Shown: positions 18,301-27,032, counted from the first letter of the stretch. The stretch is 64,000 nt of DNA from CALDSL01 sp039810245 (GCA_039810245.1 JBDHWQ010000019.1:15037-79036); one strand, 5' to 3'. Notes: generated by a model from the letters alone, not told the origin. A program made the numbers and translations.

Positions 18301-20241
18301 CTACACTCCATTGTGGAGCTCATGGCCGCCCGTTTCGGCTTCTACCATGCCTCGATCTTCCTGCTGGACGCCAACCGCAAGTACGCGATCGTGCGCGAAT
18401 CAACTGGTGAGGCGGGGCGCGAGCTCAAACAGCGTGGTCACAAGCTCTCAGTCGGCTCGCGCTCGGTTATCGGCTCAGTGGTGGCCTCTGGCGAACCGCT
18501 GATCCTGGGTGACACGGCGCGCAGCCCGCTGCACTTCCCCAACCCGCTGCTGCCGGATACGCGCTCAGAGATGGGCATTCCGCTAAAACTTGGCACGCAG
18601 GTCATCGGCGCACTGGATATCCAATCAAACCGCGCCAATGCCTTCAACCAGGATGATCTGGCGGTGCTGCAAATTCTGGCAGACCAGATCGCGATTGCTA
18701 TCGAAAATGCGCGCGCCTACGAAATCTCGCAAAAAGCGGTGGAAGAGATGCGCGAGGTGGATCGCATGAAAAGCCAGTTCCTGGCGAATATGAGCCACGA
18801 GTTGCGCACCCCGTTGAATTCGATCATCGGCTTCTCCAAGGTGATCCTGAAAGGCATCGACGGCCCGATCAACGAAACCCAGAGCCAGGACCTCAGCGCG
18901 ATTTACAACTCCGGCCAGCACCTGCTCAACCTGATCAACGATATCCTCGACCTGAGCAAGATCGAAGCCGGCAAGATGGAGCTTTCCTTCTCGGAAATCA
19001 ACCTGTCGGAGATGGCCAATAGTGTCATGTCCACGGCGGTGGGGCTGGTCAAAGGCAAGCCGGTTCGGCTCAACCAGACCATACCGGCGGATATGCCGTT
19101 GGTGCGAGCCGACAATACCCGTGTGCGCCAGGTGCTATTGAATTTCATCAGCAATGCTTCCAAATTCACCGACGATGGTTCGATCACAGTGGCGGCCGAA
19201 TTTACGCGCTCGCCTGCGGGCAAGCGCGAGGTGATGGTAACGGTGACGGATACCGGCGCGGGCATCGCGGCGGAAGATACGCACAAGCTGTTCCAGCCCT
19301 TCTCGCAGGTAGATGACTCGCCCACGCGCAAAACGGGCGGCACCGGTCTGGGCCTTTCAATCTGCCGCTCGCTGATCGAAATGCACGGTGGCCGCATTGG
19401 CCTGCTGCGCTCAGAAGTGGGCGTAGGCAGCACATTCTTCTTCACCCTCCCGGTTCAGGAGCCGGAACCCGAGCCAGAAGCGGAGATCATCCCGGCGGGA
19501 GCCCGGACGGTGCTGGCGATTGACGACGATGCGCAGGTGATCAGCCTGTACGAGCGCTATCTCAAGCCGCACGGCTACGTGGTGATCGCGCTGACTGACC
19601 CGACCCAGGCAGTGGAACGCGCAAAAGAGCTGCAGCCTTCCGCCATTACAGTGGATATTATGATGCCGGAACGTGATGGCTGGCAGGTGATGCGCGATTT
19701 GAAGAACGACCCGGAGACGCGCTCCATCCCGGTGATCGTATGCAGCATATTGGAAGAAACCGAAAAAGGCCTGAACATGGGCGCGGCGGATTACCTCGTG
19801 AAGCCATTTGCACAGGATGACCTGTTTGCGGCGATCAACCGGTTGAACCGCGATGGCAGCATTCAGAACGTGTTGATCATCGACGATTCGGCGGCCGATA
19901 CGCGCCTGGTGCAGAAGATGCTGGATGAAACAGGCCGTTTCCAGGTGAACAGCGCTTCCAGCGGCGAAGATGGTTGGAACAGTATCCTCACCGCGCGGCC
20001 AGACGCGATCATCCTCGACCTGTTTATGCCCGGGCTGAACGGTTTTGACCTGCTGGCACGGCTACGCGCCGACGACGTGCTGCGCAGCATTCCCGTAATC
20101 ATTCTCACCGGAGCCGACCTGACCCCGGAACAACAGCAGCAGCTGGCCGAGTTCGGCCAACACCTCCTTGGAAAGGGTCATCTGAGCGAAGCCGACCTGC
20201 TGGCATCGCTGGAGAGCAGCCTTTCGGGGACGTCTGCGTAG
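15328..20241 (+). CDS. Hybrid histidine kinase: PAS, multi-GAF, HisKA, HATPase, two receivers
   Basis: 1637 residues, soluble. The ATG at 15328 lies inside the ParA gene, with AGGAG at 15312-15316. PAS about 25-105; five or six GAF-type regions between about 165 and 1130; HisKA with His1157 in MSHELRTPLNS; HATPase about 1265-1380 with DTGAGI and GTGLGLS; receiver 1 with Asp1443 (VDIMMP); receiver 2 with Asp1564 (LDLFMP). It is the only gene of the nine-gene operon with kinase chemistry, so it is the likely phosphate source for the two stand-alone receivers and the enzyme-linked receiver. Its last GAF closely matches the fourth GAF of the 1472-residue receptor, consistent with co-assembly or shared ligand. 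No membrane helix is seen. Confidence 0.94.
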   Translation: MSKKPLQNRLDNLFKKIQTLEPEEVERPAAALNGWYWECTTEGTYLTCSPEVMACLGIPSEAFAGQPIERFHLHPDSAGALLETLRKPKPPREVDVFFVDAERKLIPARVSVLTETDKNGHESRWQGFVQVLPDVALPEPQESKPAAPPKEAPHTKKIATGRLASNGVAIEAGSIRPASSLWTKAGIQSLSQNNVVAHSDENGPSAIAAPFRLRERGTGILEIVDDEQGRAWSDDERQLVQEVANQLALALENAELYQTVQQELGERIRAEQEIRTRNQDLATLNQAGQQLSRLTSPQEIYELVSNIVSQMMRCNNLEIAQFDAAQRSAAYPVILRGGERLQQGMQPLGNDVAGYLFWTKKPLLIGRNMESEMVERGIALPERVPVSIVGIPMLAGDRPVGSLILYDYENENAYSAIHVELLSTLTSQATTALENANLFQEIRAALAAIETRERYQANVALVAATLSKYGSKSLPDVLSSLGEAAKPSRVYFAQVIDEESDCSWQMVLEWVSPECKNTFNQAPTRHFTTHELPTLIEQMRETGWVARHVADLPSPDREFFSAQNVRSVLVLAVPGRAKLPSLMIFEQVDAAREWQMEEVRVLQIATDALSNTMLRENLLKQVQVSLHDTENLYNLSHNLALENEPREMLATIATGLEAQELHRAALVTYTYDQHGKVTGLDSREMWARDGQVLTADDYNVAAFGRMLLRPTPLFVDDLAVDAAVDDVARDTMLQNGTRSLVIIPLFSGRRQTGSLLLASTEKHAFGDQVRRSAQTLADQLATSLDNRRLFQETQIALSETGLMYQVSDAIAQAQNPQDLVGIVAQHLMPAGADRVSLSSISYSVDGEPSEIELIGHFDREGQYQRIGTRYRASLLPFFSSITNEPILVSDIRQYPLDESSRAMLTSGGIVGTCLVPLTATGKIIGLIALSSKKVLQMTVEETRRLQVAASGIAVSLEKQRLLVEAQRRALELQTAAEIARDTTSTLSLDQLLHSIVELMAARFGFYHASIFLLDANRKYAIVRESTGEAGRELKQRGHKLSVGSRSVIGSVVASGEPLILGDTARSPLHFPNPLLPDTRSEMGIPLKLGTQVIGALDIQSNRANAFNQDDLAVLQILADQIAIAIENARAYEISQKAVEEMREVDRMKSQFLANMSHELRTPLNSIIGFSKVILKGIDGPINETQSQDLSAIYNSGQHLLNLINDILDLSKIEAGKMELSFSEINLSEMANSVMSTAVGLVKGKPVRLNQTIPADMPLVRADNTRVRQVLLNFISNASKFTDDGSITVAAEFTRSPAGKREVMVTVTDTGAGIAAEDTHKLFQPFSQVDDSPTRKTGGTGLGLSICRSLIEMHGGRIGLLRSEVGVGSTFFFTLPVQEPEPEPEAEIIPAGARTVLAIDDDAQVISLYERYLKPHGYVVIALTDPTQAVERAKELQPSAITVDIMMPERDGWQVMRDLKNDPETRSIPVIVCSILEETEKGLNMGAADYLVKPFAQDDLFAAINRLNRDGSIQNVLIIDDSAADTRLVQKMLDETGRFQVNSASSGEDGWNSILTARPDAIILDLFMPGLNGFDLLARLRADDVLRSIPVIILTGADLTPEQQQQLAEFGQHLLGKGHLSEADLLASLESSLSGTSA

Positions 20242-20256
20242 AAAGCAAACCTAATC

Positions 20257-21924
20257 ATGCCTTTTCCATTCACTGTAGCCTGCCTGGACTGCGGCCAACA
20301 CAGCGAATTCTCGCTGCAACAGCGCACCTGCACGCATTGTGGCAGTCCGTGGCGCGAGGCACGCTATGATCTGAGCACTCTGGCCGGAAAACTGCCGGAG
20401 CTGGTAAAAGACCGGCCTTTTGACCTGTGGCGCTACCGCGAGCTGCTGCCAATTGCCAACCCGAACCCCGAGCTGTGTATCGGCGAAGGCGGCACGCCGT
20501 TGATCCGCGCGGCAAACCTGGGGATGATGATTGGCTGCCCAAATATCTATTTGAAAGATGAGCGCCAGGGTCCAACCCACTCCTTCAAAGATCGCCAGGC
20601 GGCGGTGACGATCCAGATGCTCAAAGAAGCCGGGGTGCACGAAATGGTGGTGGCATCTACCGGCAACGTGGCGATTTCTTACTCGGCGTACGCAGCACGC
20701 GCGGGGATCAAGATCTGGGCCTTCCTCACCAGCCTGGTGCCAGGCGCCAAAATGCGCGAAGTTGCGATTTACGGCACTCAGGTGATTAAGATAACCGGCA
20801 CCTACGACCAGGTGAAAGAACTGGCGACGCGCTTTGCCGAGCAGCGCGGGCTGTATTACTGCCCCGGAGCCAAGAGCATTGCCTGCACCGAGGGGATGAA
20901 AACCCTGGCATTGGAGATCGCTGAGCAGCTTGGGATGCGCCTGGGTCCGGGCAGCACACCATGGCGCGCGCCGGATTGGTACGTGCAGGCGGTGAGCGGC
21001 GGTTTAGGCCCGCTGGGCGTGCTCAAGGGCTTTATCGAGCTCAAAGAATTGGGGTTGATCGACCGCGTGCCCAAGGTAGCGGTGATCCAGACCGAAGGCT
21101 GCGCGCCGATGGTGCACGGTTGGAAGCAGGGGCTGGAGAAAGCCCCGGTGGTCAGCTCGCCGCGCACCCTGATCATTACCCTGGCCACCGGCGACCCGGG
21201 CAAGCCCTACACACTGCTGCGGAAACGAATGCTGGACAATTCTGGCGGCACGTTTGAATACGTGAGCGACGAAGAAGGTTACCGGGCCATGCATTACCTG
21301 GCCAAAATGGAAGGTATCTCGGTGGAACCGGCGGCGGCGATAGCGGTCGCCGGACTGGTGAAGCTGGTACGCGCCGGCCAGGTGAAGAGTGACGAGGTAG
21401 TGGTGATCAACTGCACCGGCCATACCATGCCGGTGGAGCGTGATATCCTGGGCGAAGGCTGGTCGAAGGATCTTGTGGCTTCGGGATCGAAGGCGATGGA
21501 AGAGAACCGGCAAGACGGCCTGCTGGCAGCGCTGAGCAAGGTTTCTCTGGACCGCTACCCGCGCATTGCTATCGTCGATGATACGCCCGACGCGCGGCGA
21601 CTGATCCGCCGTATCCTGCAGTCGCAGGGCGACTTCACCATCTTCGAAGCCTGCGACGGGCATGAGGCCATCCAGGTGGCGCGCGAGCAGCACCCCAACC
21701 TGATCATCCTCGATCTGATGATGCCAGGAATGGATGGTTTCTCGGTGCTCGATTCGCTCCAGGCCAGCGCTGAAACAAAGGACATCCCGGTGATTGTGGT
21801 CACCGCCAAGGAATTAACCGGTTACGAGCGCGAGCGGCTGGATGGTCATATCCGCTCGCTGATGCAAAAGGGCGATTTTATGAGTGATGATCTGATTGAC
21901 GAGATCCACGCGCTGCTGGGCTGA
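20257..21924 (+). CDS. thrC: Threonine-synthase-like PLP enzyme fused to a receiver domain
   Basis: 555 residues in one uninterrupted frame. Residues about 1-430 are a fold-type II PLP enzyme of the threonine synthase family: N-terminal zinc-ribbon-like CLDCG...CTHCG (residues 9-29), PLP Lys111 in SFKDRQ, STGN phosphate-binding loop, and GGLGPLG. Residues about 435-555 are a complete receiver: acidic VDD, phospho-accepting Asp486 in LDLMMPGMDG, VTAKE. Threonine synthase converts O-phosphohomoserine to threonine; related folds deaminate or cleave other amino acids, so the substrate is not certain. It lies 15 nt after the hybrid kinase, as the last gene of the operon. The fusion implies that phosphorylation could modulate enzyme activity or location. 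Confidence 0.88.
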   Translation: MPFPFTVACLDCGQHSEFSLQQRTCTHCGSPWREARYDLSTLAGKLPELVKDRPFDLWRYRELLPIANPNPELCIGEGGTPLIRAANLGMMIGCPNIYLKDERQGPTHSFKDRQAAVTIQMLKEAGVHEMVVASTGNVAISYSAYAARAGIKIWAFLTSLVPGAKMREVAIYGTQVIKITGTYDQVKELATRFAEQRGLYYCPGAKSIACTEGMKTLALEIAEQLGMRLGPGSTPWRAPDWYVQAVSGGLGPLGVLKGFIELKELGLIDRVPKVAVIQTEGCAPMVHGWKQGLEKAPVVSSPRTLIITLATGDPGKPYTLLRKRMLDNSGGTFEYVSDEEGYRAMHYLAKMEGISVEPAAAIAVAGLVKLVRAGQVKSDEVVVINCTGHTMPVERDILGEGWSKDLVASGSKAMEENRQDGLLAALSKVSLDRYPRIAIVDDTPDARRLIRRILQSQGDFTIFEACDGHEAIQVAREQHPNLIILDLMMPGMDGFSVLDSLQASAETKDIPVIVVTAKELTGYERERLDGHIRSLMQKGDFMSDDLIDEIHALLG

Positions 21925-21981
21925 CCCGGCAGATACACCGCCACATACACGTTTCAGCAATGCAGCTTGCAACGAGGAACG

Positions 21982-22983
21982 ATGGAACGCTTGCGACGAA
22001 AAAAGGGGATTCAAGCAGCTTTAACATCCGCGATGTTTCTTGGATTCGCGCCAATTTTTGGCAAGCAAGCCATCCTGCTCGGCTTTTCGCCTATCGCGGT
22101 AACTGCTTTCCGCACAACCGTGGCGGCGCTGCTGCTTTTAGCGCTGACAGCCATGTTCCGTCGCCAGTTCCTGTATATTTTTCCGGTAGGCCTGATCGGC
22201 TGCCTGATGGCAGGGTTTGTCAACGGAGTGGGCTCGGTGTTTTATTACACTGCGCTGGGCCGTCTGGAAGCCGGTGTGGGGCATATGCTGTATTCGTTTT
22301 ACCCGGTGTTCATCGCCCTGCTGCTGATGCTGGAACGGCAGAAGATCACCAACCTGACCAAGCTGCGGCTGGCAATCTCGCTACCGGCGGCGCTGCTAAT
22401 CCTGCAGGCTGGTGGGCGTGAGACGATCGACCTGCTGGGCGTGGGCTGCATGCTGGCCTCATCCTTCTTCTACGCGCTGCACCTGATGATTAACCAGCGT
22501 GTGCTGTTCGAAGTGCCAGCGCCCACCGTGGCACTGTACACGCTGCTGGGGATGAGCTTTACCGTGATGGTGATCTATGCTGGCTTCGATCGCGCCATGC
22601 CGGCGGCAGGTGTGCCCTGGTGGCCGGTGCTGGCGCTGGCAGCCATCACCGCCATGGCGCGCGTGCTGCTGTTCCTGGGTGTCAAGCACCTGGGCGGGAT
22701 GCAAACCGCGCTGCTGGGACTGAGTGAACTGCTAATCGCCATTCTGATTTCGCAGGCGTGGCTGGGCGAGCGGCTGGGTGTGATGCAGTGGTTCGGCGCG
22801 GCGCTGCTGGCGCTGAGCCTGTTCCTGGTAGGATTTGACCGCTTTGCGCCAGAGCAGCGACGACCTATGGTCTGGCTGGACTGGATCCACCAGGTGCTCA
22901 GCTTCCAGGGGCGCGATTTTGGCAAGCCGCCGGCGGTAAAAGCCAAGGTGCTCAAGCCGGGAGTTACGCGCGAAGGATCGTAG
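21982..22983 (+). CDS. EamA/DMT-family membrane transporter
   Basis: 333 residues with about ten hydrophobic helices arranged as two five-helix halves, the usual EamA plan. The N-terminus GFAPIFGKQAILLGFSP and the ALLGLSELLIAIL segment of the second half fit the family. The ATG at 21982 with GAGG at 21974-21977 is preferred over a TTG five codons upstream. Members export amino acids, nucleosides or other metabolites; being next to a threonine-synthase-like gene makes amino-acid export tempting, but nothing in the sequence proves it. It begins 57 nt after the signalling operon and may be read through from it. About 30 hydrophilic residues follow the last helix. Confidence 0.85.
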   Translation: MERLRRKKGIQAALTSAMFLGFAPIFGKQAILLGFSPIAVTAFRTTVAALLLLALTAMFRRQFLYIFPVGLIGCLMAGFVNGVGSVFYYTALGRLEAGVGHMLYSFYPVFIALLLMLERQKITNLTKLRLAISLPAALLILQAGGRETIDLLGVGCMLASSFFYALHLMINQRVLFEVPAPTVALYTLLGMSFTVMVIYAGFDRAMPAAGVPWWPVLALAAITAMARVLLFLGVKHLGGMQTALLGLSELLIAILISQAWLGERLGVMQWFGAALLALSLFLVGFDRFAPEQRRPMVWLDWIHQVLSFQGRDFGKPPAVKAKVLKPGVTREGS

Positions 22984-23036
22984 ACCCTGAACGAAAGCCC
23001 TTGACCAGGCTGTTCATGTGGCCGATTACGCGATTT

Positions 23037-24629
23037 TCAGCACCTGATGGTGAGTACAAAGCGCGCCCCGCCGGACTGAGCGGCCGGCTGCCATTCCAGG
23101 CGTCCGCCGTTAGATTCGGCGATGCGGCGCGCAATCGCCAGGCCTACCCCGCTGCCCTCGCTGCGCGTGGTGAAGAACGGGCGGAAGAGCCGTGCGCGCG
23201 CGGCAGGCGTCAGGCCGGTGCCGCTGTCTTCGATGGCAATACTGATCGTTTCCGCAGCAATGGTAGCGCTGACCCAGATCATTTTCTCTCCAGACTGTCC
23301 GCCTAGAGCATCGATGGCGTTAGCGAGCAGGATGAGCAGTAGCAGCGCAAGGTCGTCGCGGGCTATGTTTATCGGGTTGAGCGGCCGCTGATAGCTGGTG
23401 CGCACCTGAATGTTCTGCTCTTTGATGCGCGGGGCAAGCAGGTCGAGCGCTTGCTGCACCACGCTTTCCACGTCTGCGGCCGGCGCGGCCGCCGGTCGCT
23501 GGACGAGCCCCAGCAGGCGCTGGAAAGCCACCTCAAAGCGGTACAGTTCCTGCTGCGCGCTGCCCAGATACTCACCGGCGCGCCCGGAGCGGTTTTCCGG
23601 CCGGTTGGCCAGGTACAGGCTATTTTTGAGCGATTGCAGCGGGTTATTGAGGTCGGGCAACATGGCCGGCACCAGCCACTCCAGCAAGCGCATACGCTCG
23701 CTGCGCTCCAACAGCCCGCCGCGGCGCTCGACCTTGCGCGCGATTTCCGCCAGGTTCGTCACCAGACGCGCATTTTCCAGCAGAGCCACGCCCTGCGCGC
23801 ACAAACCGGACAGCAGCTCGCGATCCACCTGTTCAAATGACGGCTGGTTGCGGTCGCGCGCAGCCAGAAAGAGAAAATCTTCCGCACGACGGCGCGTAAC
23901 AACCAGCGAGCAGCAGGCGTAATTCATGCGCTGCAGGAATTCTGCGCCTTCGCCAGAGTCGAAGCGGCCCAGATCCCAGCGCGCTTGTGCAGCATCCCCC
24001 GGCAATGCCCGCAGGCTCGCATGTATCCACAATGGATCGGAAAGATCGGGCATGCGGCCGTGTGTGGCAACCGGCTGAAAGCGCTCCAAGCCGCGGGGGC
24101 GGATGTACATGCCCACGTGCGCGGCGGAAAGAGATTCGCTCATGGCATCGAGCACGGCAGTTTCCACCGATCCAGGCTCGGCATCTAGCAGGGACAGGCT
24201 GGAAAGGCGGAACAGTGGGGCCAGCGATTGCAGCGGAACGGCACTGTGTTTGCGGCGGTTGTTCTGCACTACCTGCTGGATAATTTCCAGCAGCTCGGAG
24301 CCCAGCTCATAGGGCTTAATCACCAGTCCATCCACCCCGCTGCGCAAGGCTTTAATTGCGGTTTCTACGGTATTGTAGCCGGTCATTACCACGACAGCGA
24401 TGCCGGGCTGGATTTCTTTGACGCGCTGGATCAGGTCAAATCCATCCATCCCTGGCAGGCGGATATCGGTCAGCAGCAGATCAAACGGCTGTCGCCCGGC
24501 CAGGTCAATGGCGTCGTCGGGATCAGTGGAAGTTGTGACTTTATAAGTGGAAAGCTCAAGCAACTGCTGGCAGAGCAACACGATGCCCGATTCATCATCC
24601 ACCACGAGGATGTTCATTGTGGAATCCAT
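23037..24629 (-). CDS. Receiver-GAF-HATPase protein lacking the phospho-accepting His
   Basis: 530 residues. Receiver domain 5-120 with Asp55 (LLTDIRLPG), a GAF-like region about 140-290, then a dimerisation-helix region and an HATPase domain (about 410-530) with N box ANAIDAL, G1 DSGTGL, F-box FFTTR and G2 GSGVGLAIARR. Where kinases of the LNNPL group normally have His-Glu/Asp-(L/I)-Asn-Asn-Pro, this protein reads LPDLNNPL: Pro325 occupies the His position. The ATP site looks intact, so it could bind ATP, act on a partner, or be phosphorylated only on Asp55. It is convergent with the EamA gene and co-directional with the upstream GAF kinase. Confidence 0.88.
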   Translation of the reverse strand: MDSTMNILVVDDESGIVLLCQQLLELSTYKVTTSTDPDDAIDLAGRQPFDLLLTDIRLPGMDGFDLIQRVKEIQPGIAVVVMTGYNTVETAIKALRSGVDGLVIKPYELGSELLEIIQQVVQNNRRKHSAVPLQSLAPLFRLSSLSLLDAEPGSVETAVLDAMSESLSAAHVGMYIRPRGLERFQPVATHGRMPDLSDPLWIHASLRALPGDAAQARWDLGRFDSGEGAEFLQRMNYACCSLVVTRRRAEDFLFLAARDRNQPSFEQVDRELLSGLCAQGVALLENARLVTNLAEIARKVERRGGLLERSERMRLLEWLVPAMLPDLNNPLQSLKNSLYLANRPENRSGRAGEYLGSAQQELYRFEVAFQRLLGLVQRPAAAPAADVESVVQQALDLLAPRIKEQNIQVRTSYQRPLNPINIARDDLALLLLILLANAIDALGGQSGEKMIWVSATIAAETISIAIEDSGTGLTPAARARLFRPFFTTRSEGSGVGLAIARRIAESNGGRLEWQPAAQSGGARFVLTIRC

Positions 24630-24661
24630 TGCGCCTGCCTTTCTGCTACGAGGATAGTTTG

Positions 24662-24667
24662 ATTATA
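24662..24667 (-). promoter_or_regulatory. -10 box upstream of the receiver-GAF-HATPase gene
   Basis: Minus-strand TATAAT lies 32 nt before the ATG, in the gap between two signalling genes on the same strand. No recognisable -35 is present. It would allow transcription independent of the upstream kinase gene. Confidence 0.5.
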
Positions 24668-24679
24668 GCGCAGGAGGAT

Positions 24680-26977
24680 TTAATCCTGCCACGTGACTTC
24701 GACGGTAGTTCCCATGCCGGGGGCGCTGGTGAGGGTAAACTCGGCCAGCATCGCGTGCGCGCGTTCTTGCATAATGCCCAGGCCGAGGTGATTGGGCGGG
24801 ACACTGGCGGGGTCAAAGCCGCGGCCGTTGTCGTGGATGCGCAGGCACACCGAACGAGTGTTCGGCTCGGGGATAGCATAGATCAGATCCATATCCACAC
24901 GCGTGGCGCCGGAGTGCTTGAGGATATTGTTGAGCGCTTCTTGAGCGATGCGGTAGAAGAACACCTGCACCTCAGGCTCCAGCGAAAATTCATCGCCTTC
25001 TATCGCTAGTTCCAGCGAGAGACGCGCACGGCCGGAAACAGCATCGCCAAGCTGGCGCAGCAGATCACTCAGGCGGGCTTCGGTGAGTGCCGAGGGACGC
25101 AGTTCCAGCAGCAGGGTGCGCATTTCGGCCAGCGCGCCGCGCGAGAGCTGGCGCAGCTCTTCCAGCCGGCGCCAGCCTTCCTCAGGGTCACGCTGCCAGA
25201 TGCGTGGCAACACATCGGCAATCAGGCTGGCGGAAAACAAAGTTTGAGTCACGGCATCGTGCAGATCACGCGCCAGGCGATTACGTTCCATGAGCACGGC
25301 CGTCTCGGCGCTTTCGGAGCGCAAACGAGCGTTTTCAATGGCGAGCGAGGCCTGATCGGCAAAGGCCACGGCCACGCCAATTTCCTCGCCAGTGAAGCTG
25401 CGCGGGACGCAGTAATACAGCGCTAACGCGCCATAGGGGTTGCCTTTTCCCACCAGAGGGACAAAGAGAAACGCCGGATAGGCATCGAGCAGGGCGGTAA
25501 ATAGCCGGTACTGTTCCTCATCAAATGCGATGGTACCAAAAGGACCGGCGTCCTGGCGCGCATCGGAGATGGCCAGCGGGTCGGGCGAGAGCAGCTCGGG
25601 AGTAGATGGAATGCGCAACATGCGAGCGAGCCCGTCGTCCAATCCGTCAGACGCGTTGATTACCAGCTCATCATCGGCCTCGTCCAGCCGGTAGAGCACC
25701 ACGGCATCCGGGCGCAGCAGGCTGGTAGCCTGCAGCACCACCTGGCGCAAAATCAGCTCAAGCGGCAAGTTGGAATTAAGCACTGCCAGCACGTCGCGCA
25801 GGCTCTCGGCCACCCGGCGGCGGCGCTCGGTCTCCTCACGGCGGGCATGCTCTTCGCGGTACAGGCGCGCGTTTTCAATTGCCAGCGCGGCCTGATCACC
25901 CAGCGCCATGGCGAGCTGAATATCCTCTTCGGAAAAACCACGCGGATCGGCAAAGAAAAACACCAGCGAGCCAAAAATTTCATCGCGGATGAACAGCGGC
26001 ACGGAAAGCATGGCGCTAAAGTGGTGCAGCAAGGCCTGGGCATAAGCTTGCTGCGTCTCGTCGAGACCGGAAGCATTTTCGACTAACGGAGCGTAGGTGG
26101 CGCGGATATCGGCAACCAGTACCGGGCGGCGTGACATCAGGATCAGGTCGTTGGCGTTATAGTACAGGCGCGTTTCGCGAATTGAATCGAAATCAGCCGG
26201 CACCTGGTAGCTGGCATCGCTGGTGACGCGCTCGTTCTCCAGGTCTACACGGCGGATAAGCGTGGCCGAGGCATTCAGCAGCTTGCAGGATTGCACCACA
26301 ATATAGTTGAGCACGTCTGGCAGTGAGCGGTCAGAGTTGAGTACCTGCAAGATATCACGCAGGGCATTGGCGGCGCGACCGCGGCGGTCGGTGGCCTGGG
26401 TGCGCTCTTCCACGCGCTTTTCAAGCAGAACCTGCGCGTCACGTAGGTCTTCTTCGGCCTGCTTGCGCGCCAGAACGCCGGTGAATAGGTCGGCGATGAG
26501 CTGGAGCGCAGGCAGCGCATCCGCGGGCCAGGAACGAGCACCGCGCACGGCGTGAAAACCCAGCATCCCCACCACGCGGCTTTGAAAGCGGAGCGGCAGC
26601 AGCAGAATAGAGCGGACGCTTTCAATCCCATATTCCTCGTGATCGAGTGTAGCGTCTGAGGGCAGCGCGTCCATGTCGCTGACCATAACCGGGTTCCCCT
26701 GGCGAAGCTGCCCGGTGAGCCAGGGCAGCGAAGCCAGTGGGCGGCCCTGCACGCGGTGCGCCTGTGGGTCGATGCCTTCGGCGCACCATTCATAAAGCGT
26801 GTCCATCGACTCGCCGTCGCGCGAAAAAAGAGTCAGGAAGGCACGATCATCGCCCAGGGCGCTGCCCACCTGTTCCAGCGCGTTCTCAATTCCGGCGTCG
26901 GTTTCGGCGGAGGGCAGTGATATTAACGCGGTAGAGAGGGAGACAGCCAGGGAATAGAGATTGCTTGTCGCATCCAC
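24680..26977 (-). CDS. GAF-rich sensor histidine kinase, NarL/DegS type
   Basis: 765 residues with a GTG start. Three GAF-type domains (about 15-185, 215-385 and 390-550), with a short coiled coil after the first, precede a HisKA_3 dimerisation domain with His573 in ARDLHDAVTQTL and an HATPase domain (about 665-765) with DNGRGFD and a GLGIMQERA box. This subfamily phosphorylates LuxR-type DNA-binding regulators; none is adjacent, so the partner is elsewhere. No membrane helix, so it senses cytoplasmic signals. The GTG lies exactly 6 nt after a TATAAT and has no SD site, which suggests a leaderless mRNA. Divergent from the glycosidase gene. Confidence 0.92.
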   Translation of the reverse strand: MDATSNLYSLAVSLSTALISLPSAETDAGIENALEQVGSALGDDRAFLTLFSRDGESMDTLYEWCAEGIDPQAHRVQGRPLASLPWLTGQLRQGNPVMVSDMDALPSDATLDHEEYGIESVRSILLLPLRFQSRVVGMLGFHAVRGARSWPADALPALQLIADLFTGVLARKQAEEDLRDAQVLLEKRVEERTQATDRRGRAANALRDILQVLNSDRSLPDVLNYIVVQSCKLLNASATLIRRVDLENERVTSDASYQVPADFDSIRETRLYYNANDLILMSRRPVLVADIRATYAPLVENASGLDETQQAYAQALLHHFSAMLSVPLFIRDEIFGSLVFFFADPRGFSEEDIQLAMALGDQAALAIENARLYREEHARREETERRRRVAESLRDVLAVLNSNLPLELILRQVVLQATSLLRPDAVVLYRLDEADDELVINASDGLDDGLARMLRIPSTPELLSPDPLAISDARQDAGPFGTIAFDEEQYRLFTALLDAYPAFLFVPLVGKGNPYGALALYYCVPRSFTGEEIGVAVAFADQASLAIENARLRSESAETAVLMERNRLARDLHDAVTQTLFSASLIADVLPRIWQRDPEEGWRRLEELRQLSRGALAEMRTLLLELRPSALTEARLSDLLRQLGDAVSGRARLSLELAIEGDEFSLEPEVQVFFYRIAQEALNNILKHSGATRVDMDLIYAIPEPNTRSVCLRIHDNGRGFDPASVPPNHLGLGIMQERAHAMLAEFTLTSAPGMGTTVEVTWQD

Positions 26978-26983
26978 AGGGTA

Positions 26984-26989
26984 ATTATA
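26984..26989 (-). promoter_or_regulatory. -10 box abutting the GTG start of the GAF kinase
   Basis: Minus-strand TATAAT, then six bases (TACCCT), then GTG. A transcript from this box would begin at or within a base or two of the start codon, giving a leaderless message; there is no SD sequence. Confidence 0.6.
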
Positions 26990-27032
26990 ACGCGGTGAAC
27001 AGCAGAAGGCGACCGCAGCGGTGGACAGGCAA

